DNA of 64,000 nucleotides from Baaleninema simplex PCC 7105 (GTDB taxonomy: Bacteria > Cyanobacteriota > Cyanobacteriia > Cyanobacteriales > Geitlerinemataceae): assembly GCF_000332355.1 (NCBI RefSeq), contig NZ_KB235959.1, forward strand, positions 289,260 to 353,259, in the 5' to 3' direction. The notes below the pieces were generated by a model. It was not told the origin of the DNA. It saw nothing but the letters and a program-made list of their open reading frames with translations, and searched no databases. Below, one piece after another: positions 35,834 to 44,379 of this stretch (its first letter is position 1; every line of letters starts with the position of its first letter). A program made the translations under genes and the position numbers.

Positions 35834-36757
35834 ATGCCCGACTCGATCGATCGACCTGGAATTGACCGGGTTTCGCTAATACGACCGTTTTCACCTCACT
35901 CGACAGCAGACGGATCTCGAACCTTTTATTCCGACGAATTTGGTGAATTTTTTCACTCGCACCACGGCGCCAAACAAGAAGCCGAGTCCAAGTTCGTTCG
36001 ATCGACATTTTTGCCCGATCGAGCCAGAAAACCCGTCGTCTATCTTCTGGATATTTGCTACGGTTTGGGATACAATACCGCCGCTGCCCTCGAAACCATT
36101 TGGCGAGAAAATCCCTACTGTCAAGTCGTTTGGATGGGGTTGGAGTCTGACGCAACTGTTGCCCCGGCTGCTGTCACCCACCACCTTCTCGACACCTGGT
36201 CGAACGACGTTCAGTGGCGTTTGGCAGAAATCGCCCGACACCGGGAGTTTGAAGACGTTCGATTTCGCGGGAAACTGTGGCTGGGGGACGCCCGAGAGAC
36301 GATCGTAGAGGTGTACGAGTCGGGATTTCGCGCTGACGCGATTTTTCTCGATCCGTTTTCGCCACCGACTTGTCCGCAACTGTGGACGGTGGAGTTTTTA
36401 CAGTACGTCGCTGACTGCTTGAAGCCGACGGGGTATCTCGCGACGTATTCCTGTGCGGCGTCCGTGCGATCGGCGTTAATCGAAGTGGGGTTGAAGGTCG
36501 GTTCGACGGTTCCAGTAGGGCGGAAAACACCGGGAACGGTGGCCAGTTGGAGCGATCGCCACCTTCAGCCGCTGTCGCAACGGGAACGGGAACACTTGCA
36601 AACTCGCGCCGCCGTTCCCTATCGCGATCTGACGTTGTCTGACTGCGCTGAAACTATCCGACAACGCCGCCAAGCCGAACAGGAAACCAGCGATCGCGAA
36701 CCGACAACGCAGTGGAAAAAACGCTGGGCGGTTCGTAAGTCTTTTAACGAGTCTTAG
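35834..36757 (+). CDS. MnmC-like SAM-dependent methyltransferase (DUF752)
   Basis: 307 residues from the ATG at 35834; an upstream TTG (35801) is possible. The segments DGSRTFYSDEFGEFFHSHHGAKQEAESKFV, VVYLLDICYGLGYNTAAAL, IFLDPFSPPTCPQLWTVEFL and KPTGYLATYSCAASVRSALIEVGLKVG are the MnmC methyltransferase domain. In enterobacteria it completes mnm5(s2)U34 in tRNA, fused to an FAD oxidase. Here only the methyltransferase is present. Some stand-alone homologues act on nm5U formed by the MnmE/MnmG ammonium route, which would explain why no oxidase is needed. Cytoplasmic; substrate inferred. Confidence 0.85.
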   Translation: MPDSIDRPGIDRVSLIRPFSPHSTADGSRTFYSDEFGEFFHSHHGAKQEAESKFVRSTFLPDRARKPVVYLLDICYGLGYNTAAALETIWRENPYCQVVWMGLESDATVAPAAVTHHLLDTWSNDVQWRLAEIARHREFEDVRFRGKLWLGDARETIVEVYESGFRADAIFLDPFSPPTCPQLWTVEFLQYVADCLKPTGYLATYSCAASVRSALIEVGLKVGSTVPVGRKTPGTVASWSDRHLQPLSQREREHLQTRAAVPYRDLTLSDCAETIRQRRQAEQETSDREPTTQWKKRWAVRKSFNES

Positions 36758-36771
36758 GAGCGATCGCGACT

Positions 36772-37407
36772 CTAAAGTGTCACGCAGCGCACGGACGTTC
36801 CGAGGTGGTTCGAGACCCTTAACGGTACGATCGCCGTCTGACAGTCGATATACTCGTTACCGCTCTCATAAGTTCTGAGAATATCGAAGGCTGGCGTCAC
36901 GTCTCGCAACAGCGTTCCGCTCCGTCGAAACAGCTCGTCGTCTTTGTTATGCTTCAACGCACCCGCCACGACACCGATGAGATTACCCACCAAGGTGGCG
37001 GCGAGTGCAGAGGACAACCCGGCGGCTAAGGTCGCTTTCAGTCCCGCGTTCGAGGCGTGCGATCGCACCGCGTCTTCGACGACCGTACCGAGTTCTCGCA
37101 GGTCGCTATCGGATTCCATAAACAGGATAGAATAGGCGACGAAAGCCCCCGGATGGGCGGGGCCGTAAATTAAATGACCCTGTCCGTCAAAGCTAACCGT
37201 GTCGCCTTTGCGGACGTTGGGAAACGGAAGCGCGTTGAAATGGATCGTCGGTACGGTGAGACTGTTACTATCGATCGCCACCGAGACGATGTAAGGCTCG
37301 GCTTTTCCCGAATCGAAAAAGTTTTCCGACACTTTTTTTAAGGTGAATTGCTTGAGAACGACGGCGATGTTATCGCGGGTTTTGTCGAACGGGGGGGAAG
37401 GAGACAT
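36772..37407 (-). CDS. unrecognised protein with glycine-rich hydrophobic segment
   Basis: 211 residues from the ATG at 37407 (a longer start at 37485 is possible). I do not recognise the family. The N-terminal half is beta-rich (AEPYIVSVAIDSNSLTVPTIHFNALPFPNVRKGDTVSFDGQGHLIYGP, AHPGAFVAYSILFMESDSDLRELG). A ~28-residue small-residue segment follows (GLKATLAAGLSSALAATLVG and NLIGVVAGAL), able to span or insert in a membrane, and then a C-terminal part with TPAFDILRTYESGNEYIDC. No signal peptide. It is 14 bp from the end of the convergent MnmC-like gene. The layout recalls proteins with a conditional membrane-inserting helix, but this is speculation. Confidence 0.6.
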   Translation of the reverse strand: MSPSPPFDKTRDNIAVVLKQFTLKKVSENFFDSGKAEPYIVSVAIDSNSLTVPTIHFNALPFPNVRKGDTVSFDGQGHLIYGPAHPGAFVAYSILFMESDSDLRELGTVVEDAVRSHASNAGLKATLAAGLSSALAATLVGNLIGVVAGALKHNKDDELFRRSGTLLRDVTPAFDILRTYESGNEYIDCQTAIVPLRVSNHLGTSVRCVTL

Positions 37408-37502
37408 AGCGAGTTCGGACAGTTGACGCGCGAGCGAAGGAGGGCGACACTGCCAGCATAGCCGGAGCGGGAGAGGTTCGGGCAAATCGAGCCTTGCTTA
37501 AC

Positions 37503-38069
37503 TCAAGGTTCTCGGAGATCGCACATCTGACGGTTCAACGGTAACGAACACACCAATCGCACGGGAGAGGCTTCGACGAGTCCGACTTCGCACACGGTCA
37601 CTTTATCGAACAGATCGCTCGATCGCACGATGTCGATGGCATTAACGATTTCGTGGGGTTTAAGATGTTGCGCGATGGTACAGTGAGGCACCCAGCGATC
37701 GGGTTTGTAGTATTCGATCGAGGTCGCACCCACATTTTCTAACTGTTGGTGAAATCGCCGATGCAATTTTAACAACGGTTCGGTGACGACGGGAGCGAGG
37801 AATACGACTCCTGCGTTGGTGGGAAACACCCCAACAGCGGAAAATTGCAACTCGAAACTCGCTTCGCGCATTGCAACCGTCGAGACCAAGGTTGATAGTT
37901 CGGAAACGTTTCCGGCTTCGAGAACTGCGAGACTCACGTGAGGACGGGAGTGAAATCGCGATGGCGTTCCCGAGGCGAGCGATCGCACTTGCGCCCAGAG
38001 GCGTCGAATTCTCTCAGATGAAGTTTCGTCGAAATACAGTTCGACGGAATAGGTTTTCTGGGAAAACAT
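37503..38069 (-). CDS. 2'-5' RNA ligase/2H phosphoesterase family protein
   Basis: 188 residues from the ATG at 38069 (MFSQKTYSVELYFDE); an in-frame ATG at 38099 is also possible. Two HxS/T motifs, HVS in RPHVSLAV and HCT in WVPHCTIAQ, form the paired-histidine active site of 2H phosphoesterases. VEASPVRLVCSLPL near the end is the usual last strand. Family members open 2',3'-cyclic phosphates or ligate tRNA halves in vitro; the natural substrate here is unknown. Cytoplasmic. It lies about 95 bp upstream of the unrecognised protein on the same strand, so they could be co-transcribed. Confidence 0.85.
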   Translation of the reverse strand: MFSQKTYSVELYFDETSSERIRRLWAQVRSLASGTPSRFHSRPHVSLAVLEAGNVSELSTLVSTVAMREASFELQFSAVGVFPTNAGVVFLAPVVTEPLLKLHRRFHQQLENVGATSIEYYKPDRWVPHCTIAQHLKPHEIVNAIDIVRSSDLFDKVTVCEVGLVEASPVRLVCSLPLNRQMCDLREP

Positions 38070-38228
38070 GGCAATTCCAGCGATCGACCCAAACTCCACT
38101 CTAACCCCGATTTCTCGTTTACCGAGAATTTTGGGTTTAAAGCCTCGCCCTTCTAGGGCGACTTTACCTAGATATTTTCGTGGTAAAATAAATGTATCCG
38201 CTATGGGTGCTATTGATTAAGTCGAGCT

Positions 38229-39502
38229 GTGTTAGTCAGAGAAGCCAAACTTAAAGACGGAACCCCAGAACAATATCAAGCACTTGATGAAGCCATCCGT
38301 ACAGGACAGTTCGTCAGGAATAAATGCTTGAGGTTGTGGATGGATACCAAAAAGTGTACTAGAGCTAAGATGCAAGCTCTGTGCAAGAGTTTGGCAAGCG
38401 AGTTCCCTTTTGCTAAAAAGCTCAATAGTATGGCTCGACAAGCCCACGCCGACCGTGCTTGGCAGGCGGTTAACCGCTTCTATAAGAACTGTCGGGAAGG
38501 AGTTAAACCCGCTGGTTATCCAAAGTTTAAAAAGCACAACCGCTCGGTCGAATACAAAACCAGCGGATGGAAGCTGTCGAACGATGGATATACCCTCACT
38601 TTCACCGATGGTTTCAAAGCCGGAATCTTCTCTCTCTACTGTAATGGTAAAGCTAGGGAAGACATTCTACGAAGTAAAATTAACCGTGTGAGGGTTGTTC
38701 GTCGCGCCGATGGGTTCTACGCCCAATTCTGCCTAGATATTGAACGTCGGGAACAAGGAACATATACAGGGGATGTTGTAGGTATAGACCTTGGGATAAA
38801 ATATTTCATCAAAGACCAAAACGATAACCCAACCCTATGCCCTCAGTTCCTTAGACAGTCTGAACAAAGACTCAAGAAGCTTCAACGTCAATTGAGTCGA
38901 AGATATCGCCAAGGGAAGAAACAGTCGGCAAACTACCACAAGGCACGTCGGCAACTCGGGAAACAGCACCTTAAAGTTCACCGCCAGCGTAGAGATTGGG
39001 CAATCCCCCCAACCCCCCTTAGCAAGGGGGGCTACGGGGGGATGCGTTAGTGGCATCTAATGATGTCGTGGTGTATGAAGATTTAAGAGTTGCTAACTTA
39101 GTCAAAAATCACAATCTCGCCAAATCCATTTCTGATGCTGCCTGGAGTCAATTCACAGGCTTCCTCGACTACTATGGTAAGGTTTTGGGAAAAGCGGTAG
39201 TCGCTATCAACCCTGCTTTTACCAGTCAAGATTGTCATAACTGCGGGCATCGAGTTAAAAAGTCTCTTAGCACCAGAACACATAAATGTCCCAACTGTGG
39301 AATTGAGATCTGCCGTGATACGAACGCAGCGTTAAACATTCTCAAGCGTGGCATGGAAGCATTAGGAATGGAATGGTCAAACAGTATCGGAGGTCATCCG
39401 AGAACTGCCTCGAAAGAGGGAACGACTGAGGAGACTCCCACCTCTGCTGATGAAGGGAAACCTGATTCAGTAAGTGGTGTCGATGAACCAGTAACTGCTT
39501 AG
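38229..39502 (+). pseudogene. tnpB: RNA-guided nuclease tnpB, interrupted by a 41-bp palindrome
   Basis: The GTG start gives MLVREAKLKDGTPEQYQAL, the normal TnpB N-terminus. The RuvC motifs are all present: Asp in GIDLGIKYF, Glu in VVYEDLRVANL and Asp in CRDTNAALNIL, with the zinc ribbon CHNCG ... CPNCG. After DWA, however, the sequence runs into the palindrome at 39003-39043, changes frame and stops at TAG (39048-39050). Coding resumes as ALVASNDVVVYED. A few codons seem lost at the junction. Without frameshifting, neither half holds the full catalytic set, so the gene is probably inactive. Confidence 0.9.
39003..39043. repeat. 41-bp nested GC palindrome inserted in tnpB
   Basis: ATCCCCCC-AA-CCCCCCTT, loop AGC, AAGGGGGG-CTAC-GGGGGGAT: two 8-bp stems in series. 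The same units are clustered at 28.69-28.80 kb. It replaces coding sequence inside tnpB. Confidence 0.9.
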
Positions 39503-39536
39503 CAGGAATCACCGTCCTTCCAGGGCGGTGAGGATG

Positions 39537-40160
39537 TCAAACGAGACGCACGATGTCGGGAACCGACGCCAAACAAAGCTGTAGCAGCGGATCGTCAGCA
39601 GAGCGGTCGTAGGCTTCGATGTAGAGTTGCGTTAACAGGTGTCGTACTCGGTCTTGAGGGAGGGTTTCAGTGCGATATCCCGGTGCGATCGCCAACAACA
39701 TTTCTGTGGGGGTATCCCCAGCCAACGGTGGCAGAATGTAACGTACGTTTTCGAGGAATTTCGCTCCCAGACGACGGTAGAACTCCAGCCGTCGAGTGGA
39801 AAATGTATCTTCGTCGTTCGGGCGTTCGGCTTCGATGAGGAGGTAGCGATCGCGCGATCGCAAGTGTTTCAACACGTCTTTTAAGAACGCCGATCCGATA
39901 CCGCGATTGCGATAGGCGGCGTCGGTGGCGATGTAACCGAGGAGAACGAGATCGCTGTCTTTGAGTGTATAAAGAATGGTCATGAAGACGACGCGATCGC
40001 CGTCTTTTCCGAGCCAGAGTTCGTAAACGCCCCGAGCGATGCGATCGAGAACCTTGTCTCGACCGACCCGTTCTCGGGCGGGAAACGCCGCTTCGTAGAT
40101 ATCGAGCGCCCTAGCGCAGTCGTCGCTGCGAATATCGTCTGTTTGAGTAAATTGAGTCAC
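39537..40160 (-). CDS. GNAT family N-acetyltransferase
   Basis: 207 residues from the GTG at 40160 (a TTG at 40208 would add 16). The core GYIATDAAYRNRGIGSAFLKDVLKHL holds the acetyl-CoA loop R/QxxGxG (RNRGIG), and RYLLIEAERPND, RLEFYRRLGAKFLENV and YILPPL complete the fold. The substrate is unknown; the long C-terminal helix region (LTQLYIEAYDRSADDPLLQLCL) is typical of one cyanobacterial branch. Its stop codon TCA (39537-39539 on the plus strand) lies in the GGATGTCAA right end of the tnpB element, so the original C-terminus may have been altered by the insertion. Confidence 0.85.
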   Translation of the reverse strand: MTQFTQTDDIRSDDCARALDIYEAAFPARERVGRDKVLDRIARGVYELWLGKDGDRVVFMTILYTLKDSDLVLLGYIATDAAYRNRGIGSAFLKDVLKHLRSRDRYLLIEAERPNDEDTFSTRRLEFYRRLGAKFLENVRYILPPLAGDTPTEMLLAIAPGYRTETLPQDRVRHLLTQLYIEAYDRSADDPLLQLCLASVPDIVRLV

Positions 40161-40268
40161 GGGAACCCGCACCTTAGCTGTCAATAGCGATAAATACGAA
40201 TGTAGCAATTTATACTAGCGCAGAAACGCGATCGCTGGAAACGATCGGTCTCTCAAACTCGAGAAACG

Positions 40269-42089
40269 TCACGAGTCATCGAGGGTTTCAGCATTTCCCT
40301 CGGGTTGGAGACTCTGCACCATCGCGTCTCGTCGCTGTTGGATTTCGGCGACGTTGGGGCTGAGTTTTTCTGCAATACCGTAAGAACGAATCGCCTCGAG
40401 GGGACGATGGAGTTGTTCGAGGATGTCGCAGCGTCGCACCCAGGCGTCGTAATTCCCCGGTTGTAGCTGAATCGCGCGATCGATCGTGGCGAGGGCTTCT
40501 GGGTAGCGCATCAGTTTTAACAGCACTTCACTGCGTTTCAACCACAGCGGAAGGTGATCGGGCCACAGTGTCAAGGCGAGATCGTAGGTGTTGAGGGCGT
40601 CTTCGTAGCGTTCTAACCGTTCGAGGAGGGTTCCTCGTTTGAGGCGAACGGAAATCTGAGTCGGTTGGAGTTCTTGGGCTTTGTCGTAGGTGGCGATCGC
40701 TTTGTCGTAGCGTTGGAGTTTTTCGAGACAGTCGCCTCGTTCCAGCAGCGCCCGATACGCCCACATATCCACGGGTAACGCCACCTGTACCACTTTATCG
40801 TAAGCGGCGATGGCGTTGTCGTACCGTTGCAAGTCGGCCAAGACTTCGCCGCGATAGTACCAGGCTTCGGCGTAATCGGCTTGAATTTGAATGGCGTTGT
40901 CGAAGGCGATAATGGCGTCGCGATCGCGGTTGAGGAGGTAGAGGACTTTTCCCCGTCCCAGCCAACTGGGGGCGAAATCGGGGTTGAGATGGGTGGATTT
41001 GTCGAAGGCTTCGAGGGCTTCCGTGTATTTTTGACTGTCGTAGAGGGCGACGCCTTTACCGTACCAAGCTTGCGCGGAATCGGGCTGGAGTTCCAAGGCG
41101 CGATCGAAACACGCCACCGCCGCTTCTCCCCATTGGTGGCGCATGGCCATCCCTTTGAGAATCCAGGGTTCGACGGCGTTGGGTTGCTGTCCGATGGCGC
41201 GATCGTAGGTGGCGATCGCTTCCGTGTAGCGTTGGAGGGCTTCGAGGAGGCGTCCCCGCGTCAGCCACAAATCGACTCGTTCGGGTTGGAGTTGTAAGAC
41301 GCGATCGAGGGCGACGAGGGCGCGATCGTACTCTTGAAGGTATTCCTCGCACTGCGCCAATTTCAGCCACAGCGTCCAATCTTGGGGGGACAGTTGCGTG
41401 GCGTGGCGATAGGCGATCGCCGCTTCGGCCAACTGACGAGTTTCGACGAGTAAATCCCCCAGGTGATTCCAAGCGGGGAGGAGGTTGGGCTTGAGGCGTA
41501 AGGTTTGGCGATAAGCGTCGATGGCGTCGTTGTATCGCCGCAGTTCCGCGAAGCCTCGGGCTTGGTAATACCAAGGTTCGTAGCGGTTCGCCTGGATTTG
41601 GGTAGCGCGATCGAGGGAGGCGATCGATTCTTCGTACCGCTGCATTCGTTCTAACAGGCGACCCCGCAGCAACCATACCCAAACGTCGTTGGCGTTGAGT
41701 TGGAGGGCGCGATCGTAGGCGGCGAGGGCTTCGCGGTTGCGGTTGAGTTTGGCTAAGGCTTGACCCCGCCGCAACCACGCCGGACGAAATCGCGGGTTGA
41801 GTTGGAGGGCGCGATCGTAGCAAACCACAGCGTTTTCGTACTGGCGAGATTGATACCAGCGATTTCCTTTTTTATATTCTGGGGAGATTCCCAACCAACG
41901 GGAGGACATCCCCGCGACCCACTGTTTGACGCGCTGTCCCAGGGGCGGTTGAGGCGGGGCTGCTTGCGGTTGTGGGGGAGGAGAAGACGCTTCGGTAGTG
42001 GAACCCGTCACCGTCTCAGGGATCGAGTCGGTGTCCGGTTGCGACGATGAAGCGTTCGCCTGAAGGTCGAATCCGGATGGGTTCGTCAT
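40269..42089 (-). CDS. tetratricopeptide repeat protein
   Basis: 606 residues. An N-terminal ~75-residue Ser/Thr/Pro-rich, probably disordered region is followed by about fourteen 34-residue TPR units (for example YENAVVCYDRALQLNPRFRPAW, YEESIASLDRATQIQANRYEPW, YTEALEAFDKSTHLNPDFAPSW). TPR arrays bind partner proteins; no catalytic domain, signal peptide or membrane helix is evident, so it is likely a cytoplasmic scaffold. The consensus Trp near the end of many units (PxW) is characteristic. It is monocistronic and divergent from the TPR-GT61 gene with a 170-bp gap. Confidence 0.92.
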   Translation of the reverse strand: MTNPSGFDLQANASSSQPDTDSIPETVTGSTTEASSPPPQPQAAPPQPPLGQRVKQWVAGMSSRWLGISPEYKKGNRWYQSRQYENAVVCYDRALQLNPRFRPAWLRRGQALAKLNRNREALAAYDRALQLNANDVWVWLLRGRLLERMQRYEESIASLDRATQIQANRYEPWYYQARGFAELRRYNDAIDAYRQTLRLKPNLLPAWNHLGDLLVETRQLAEAAIAYRHATQLSPQDWTLWLKLAQCEEYLQEYDRALVALDRVLQLQPERVDLWLTRGRLLEALQRYTEAIATYDRAIGQQPNAVEPWILKGMAMRHQWGEAAVACFDRALELQPDSAQAWYGKGVALYDSQKYTEALEAFDKSTHLNPDFAPSWLGRGKVLYLLNRDRDAIIAFDNAIQIQADYAEAWYYRGEVLADLQRYDNAIAAYDKVVQVALPVDMWAYRALLERGDCLEKLQRYDKAIATYDKAQELQPTQISVRLKRGTLLERLERYEDALNTYDLALTLWPDHLPLWLKRSEVLLKLMRYPEALATIDRAIQLQPGNYDAWVRRCDILEQLHRPLEAIRSYGIAEKLSPNVAEIQQRRDAMVQSLQPEGNAETLDDS

Positions 42090-42259
42090 ATGGGCGTCTG
42101 GAGTAAACCGCGTTTGATGGTGTTATTATAGGCGCTTCGTGCAGGAGTCAGCAATTCTGAAAACAGGGCGATCGCTCGTGCGTTAACTTTGGTACGATCG
42201 AAACCGATCGAAAAAGATCGATCGCAGTTTTAACCCTTTTCTTTAATCTGATTGAATCC

Positions 42260-44308
42260 ATGAATCTTTCGGCAGCTCGTCAGATCGATCGATCTGGGAA
42301 TCCCTCCAAACGATCGCAAGTTTTGCAAGCTGAAATTTCTCAGTTAAAACAGGAAATTCAAGAAGCTCCTGAATCTTACAATCTTTACGAAAAACTCGGC
42401 GATTTATTGGAAAAGTCACAGAAAAAATCGGCTGCCATTAAATCTTATAAAACAGCAGTGAGATTGGGAACAAATAACGCAAATACACTTTTTCGGATTG
42501 GTTTTTTATATCAAAAGCAAGAACGATATCGCGACGCCATACCGTTTTATTTGAGATGTTTGCAGTTCGCGCCTAAGTTTTGGATGGCCATTGCAAACCT
42601 TTCGTCTTCGTATTTTGTCTTGAAAAATCACGATAAATCGCTAGAATTTCAAGATTTACTGAAAAAGGTCGATCGCGATCGCGCTAATACTGGAATCTAC
42701 CAACTTCTCGGAAAGCACTATTTAGAAATCAGCGAGTTTTCAAAAGCCGTTCGTTGTTTTCAGTCGAGCCTAGAACTCGCCCTCAATGCAAATAGCTATA
42801 CAAATCTTGGAATTGCTTATCGAAAATTAGGAGATTTAGAAAAAGCGATTGAATGTTATCGTCAATCTTTAAAACTCGATCCCAATTCGAGTTGGACGCA
42901 TTTTAGCTTGGGTAATGTTCTGTCTGAAGCTCGAAAAAATCAACAAGCTTTAGAGAGCTACAAACAAGCATTAAGGCTTTATCCCAGTCGAATTGAAATA
43001 TATGAAAGATGTGGCGTTATAGAATTAAGACTCGGAAGACTAGAGCCTGCATTAAATTATTATGTGAAATATTTGGGTTTTTGTCAAGACAATTACAAAA
43101 TCTATCAAGCGATCGCACGAATTTTTCAGCAACAAGGACACCAACAAGCAGCTCAACTGTGCCTTCAAGGAAAACTTCCACCCCAAATCGAGTCGAAAAT
43201 CGAGCATTTTAACGCCAATCGTTGGGAATCGTCGAAGCTGTCTTCAAAGTTCTACGATCGTTATTCCGTTTACGAACCGGAAGTGTTCCAAATGTCGCCT
43301 CCCAAAACACTCGATCGCACCCTTCACCCAACCTTTCGATCGCAAAAGCGATATCTTCCCGAAAATTTCGTCTTAAAAATCCCCAATGGACAAGCTTTAT
43401 ATAACTTCGATACCAGCGTTTCGACCTCCGAAAAACAACTGGTATCTGATGTTTCCTCAAATCGAGATATTTTGCGCCCGGAACATCAAAAGCCAAATCG
43501 ATACTTAAACGGAAAAGTGGCATTTATCCCGTTGCGACTCAGCGAAAATTACTATCACTGGACGTTTGATATTTTGCCGAGGCTCGATTTGCTCCGTAAA
43601 GCAGGATTCGAGTGGAATTCCCTCGATGCGATCGTCGTCAACCCGATTCAATTTCCCTTTCAGCGACAAAGCCTAGACGCCTTAAATATCGATCGCAGCC
43701 AGATTTACGACGCCAACGGCTTAAACTTTACAGCAGACGAACTGCTGGTTCCCACATTAATTGGAGACGTGACGAGTACGCCGACAAAATGGATGTGCGA
43801 GTTCTTGCGAGAGATGTTTTTACCGAACCCTCACCCCCAACCGTCTCAACGCATTTACCTACGCCGTCAAAATACCAAATATCGCCGCGTTCTCAACGAA
43901 GAAGAAGTCGTCCAATTTCTCCGAGAATACGGATTTAAACCCGTTTCATTGGAGAAACTTTCCGTTCGAGAACAAGTCCAAATCTTAGCGACTGCTGAAG
44001 CCGTTGTTGCACCTCACGGAGCCGGAAATACGAATTTAGTTTATTGCGCTCCCGGTACGCCAGTTGTCGAAATTTTTGCCCCCGATTATGTGGTCGATTA
44101 CTATTGGGCGATCGCCGATCGTGTCGGACTCGATTACGCCTATCTTCTAGCTGACGATCCCGCTGCTTACTACCTTTCGCGAGGGGAACGTCCGCCGCAA
44201 TATTTCGGTTCTCACTGTCAAGATATTGTGGTGAATCTCGAAGCGTTAGACGCCATTTTAAAGCAAGTGGGAGTCGATCGATCGCTTGCGTCTCGCCGCT
44301 CGCGCTAA
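42260..44308 (+). CDS. TPR protein fused to a GT61 glycosyltransferase
   Basis: 682 residues. The first ~300 are TPR units (YNLYEKLGDLLEKS, YRDAIPFYLRCLQFAP, LEKAIECYRQSLKLDPNSSW). The C-terminal ~340 are a DUF563/GT61 domain: VAFIPLRLSENYYHWTFDILPRLDLLRKAG, SQRIYLRRQNTKYRRVLNEEEV, EAVVAPHGAGNTNLVYCAPGTPVVEIF. GT61 enzymes transfer sugars such as xylose or GlcNAc; in bacteria they decorate surface glycans or proteins. The TPR part may hold the acceptor. The gene is visibly richer in A/T than its neighbours. It is 71 bp upstream of minC, but a functional link is not implied. Confidence 0.88.
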   Translation: MNLSAARQIDRSGNPSKRSQVLQAEISQLKQEIQEAPESYNLYEKLGDLLEKSQKKSAAIKSYKTAVRLGTNNANTLFRIGFLYQKQERYRDAIPFYLRCLQFAPKFWMAIANLSSSYFVLKNHDKSLEFQDLLKKVDRDRANTGIYQLLGKHYLEISEFSKAVRCFQSSLELALNANSYTNLGIAYRKLGDLEKAIECYRQSLKLDPNSSWTHFSLGNVLSEARKNQQALESYKQALRLYPSRIEIYERCGVIELRLGRLEPALNYYVKYLGFCQDNYKIYQAIARIFQQQGHQQAAQLCLQGKLPPQIESKIEHFNANRWESSKLSSKFYDRYSVYEPEVFQMSPPKTLDRTLHPTFRSQKRYLPENFVLKIPNGQALYNFDTSVSTSEKQLVSDVSSNRDILRPEHQKPNRYLNGKVAFIPLRLSENYYHWTFDILPRLDLLRKAGFEWNSLDAIVVNPIQFPFQRQSLDALNIDRSQIYDANGLNFTADELLVPTLIGDVTSTPTKWMCEFLREMFLPNPHPQPSQRIYLRRQNTKYRRVLNEEEVVQFLREYGFKPVSLEKLSVREQVQILATAEAVVAPHGAGNTNLVYCAPGTPVVEIFAPDYVVDYYWAIADRVGLDYAYLLADDPAAYYLSRGERPPQYFGSHCQDIVVNLEALDAILKQVGVDRSLASRRSR

Positions 44309-44379
44309 GATAGAATCCGAAATTGAACTATCTGCCGTATCCTGTTATACCTCAACCTAACAACGCTACTGAACCTTGT

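Larger units (their letters stand above)
38135..39537 (+). mobile_element. IS605/IS1341-type element carrying a broken tnpB
   Basis: The left part has a hairpin (TCGCCCTTCTAGGGCGA) about 70-95 bp before tnpB. The right end carries TCACCGTCCTTCCAGGGCGGTGA followed by GGATGTCAA, typical of IS200/IS605-type ends. No tnpA is present, so the element is an orphan tnpB unit of the IS1341 type. The right end runs up to the last codon of the neighbouring GNAT gene. The exact left boundary is uncertain. Confidence 0.75.
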
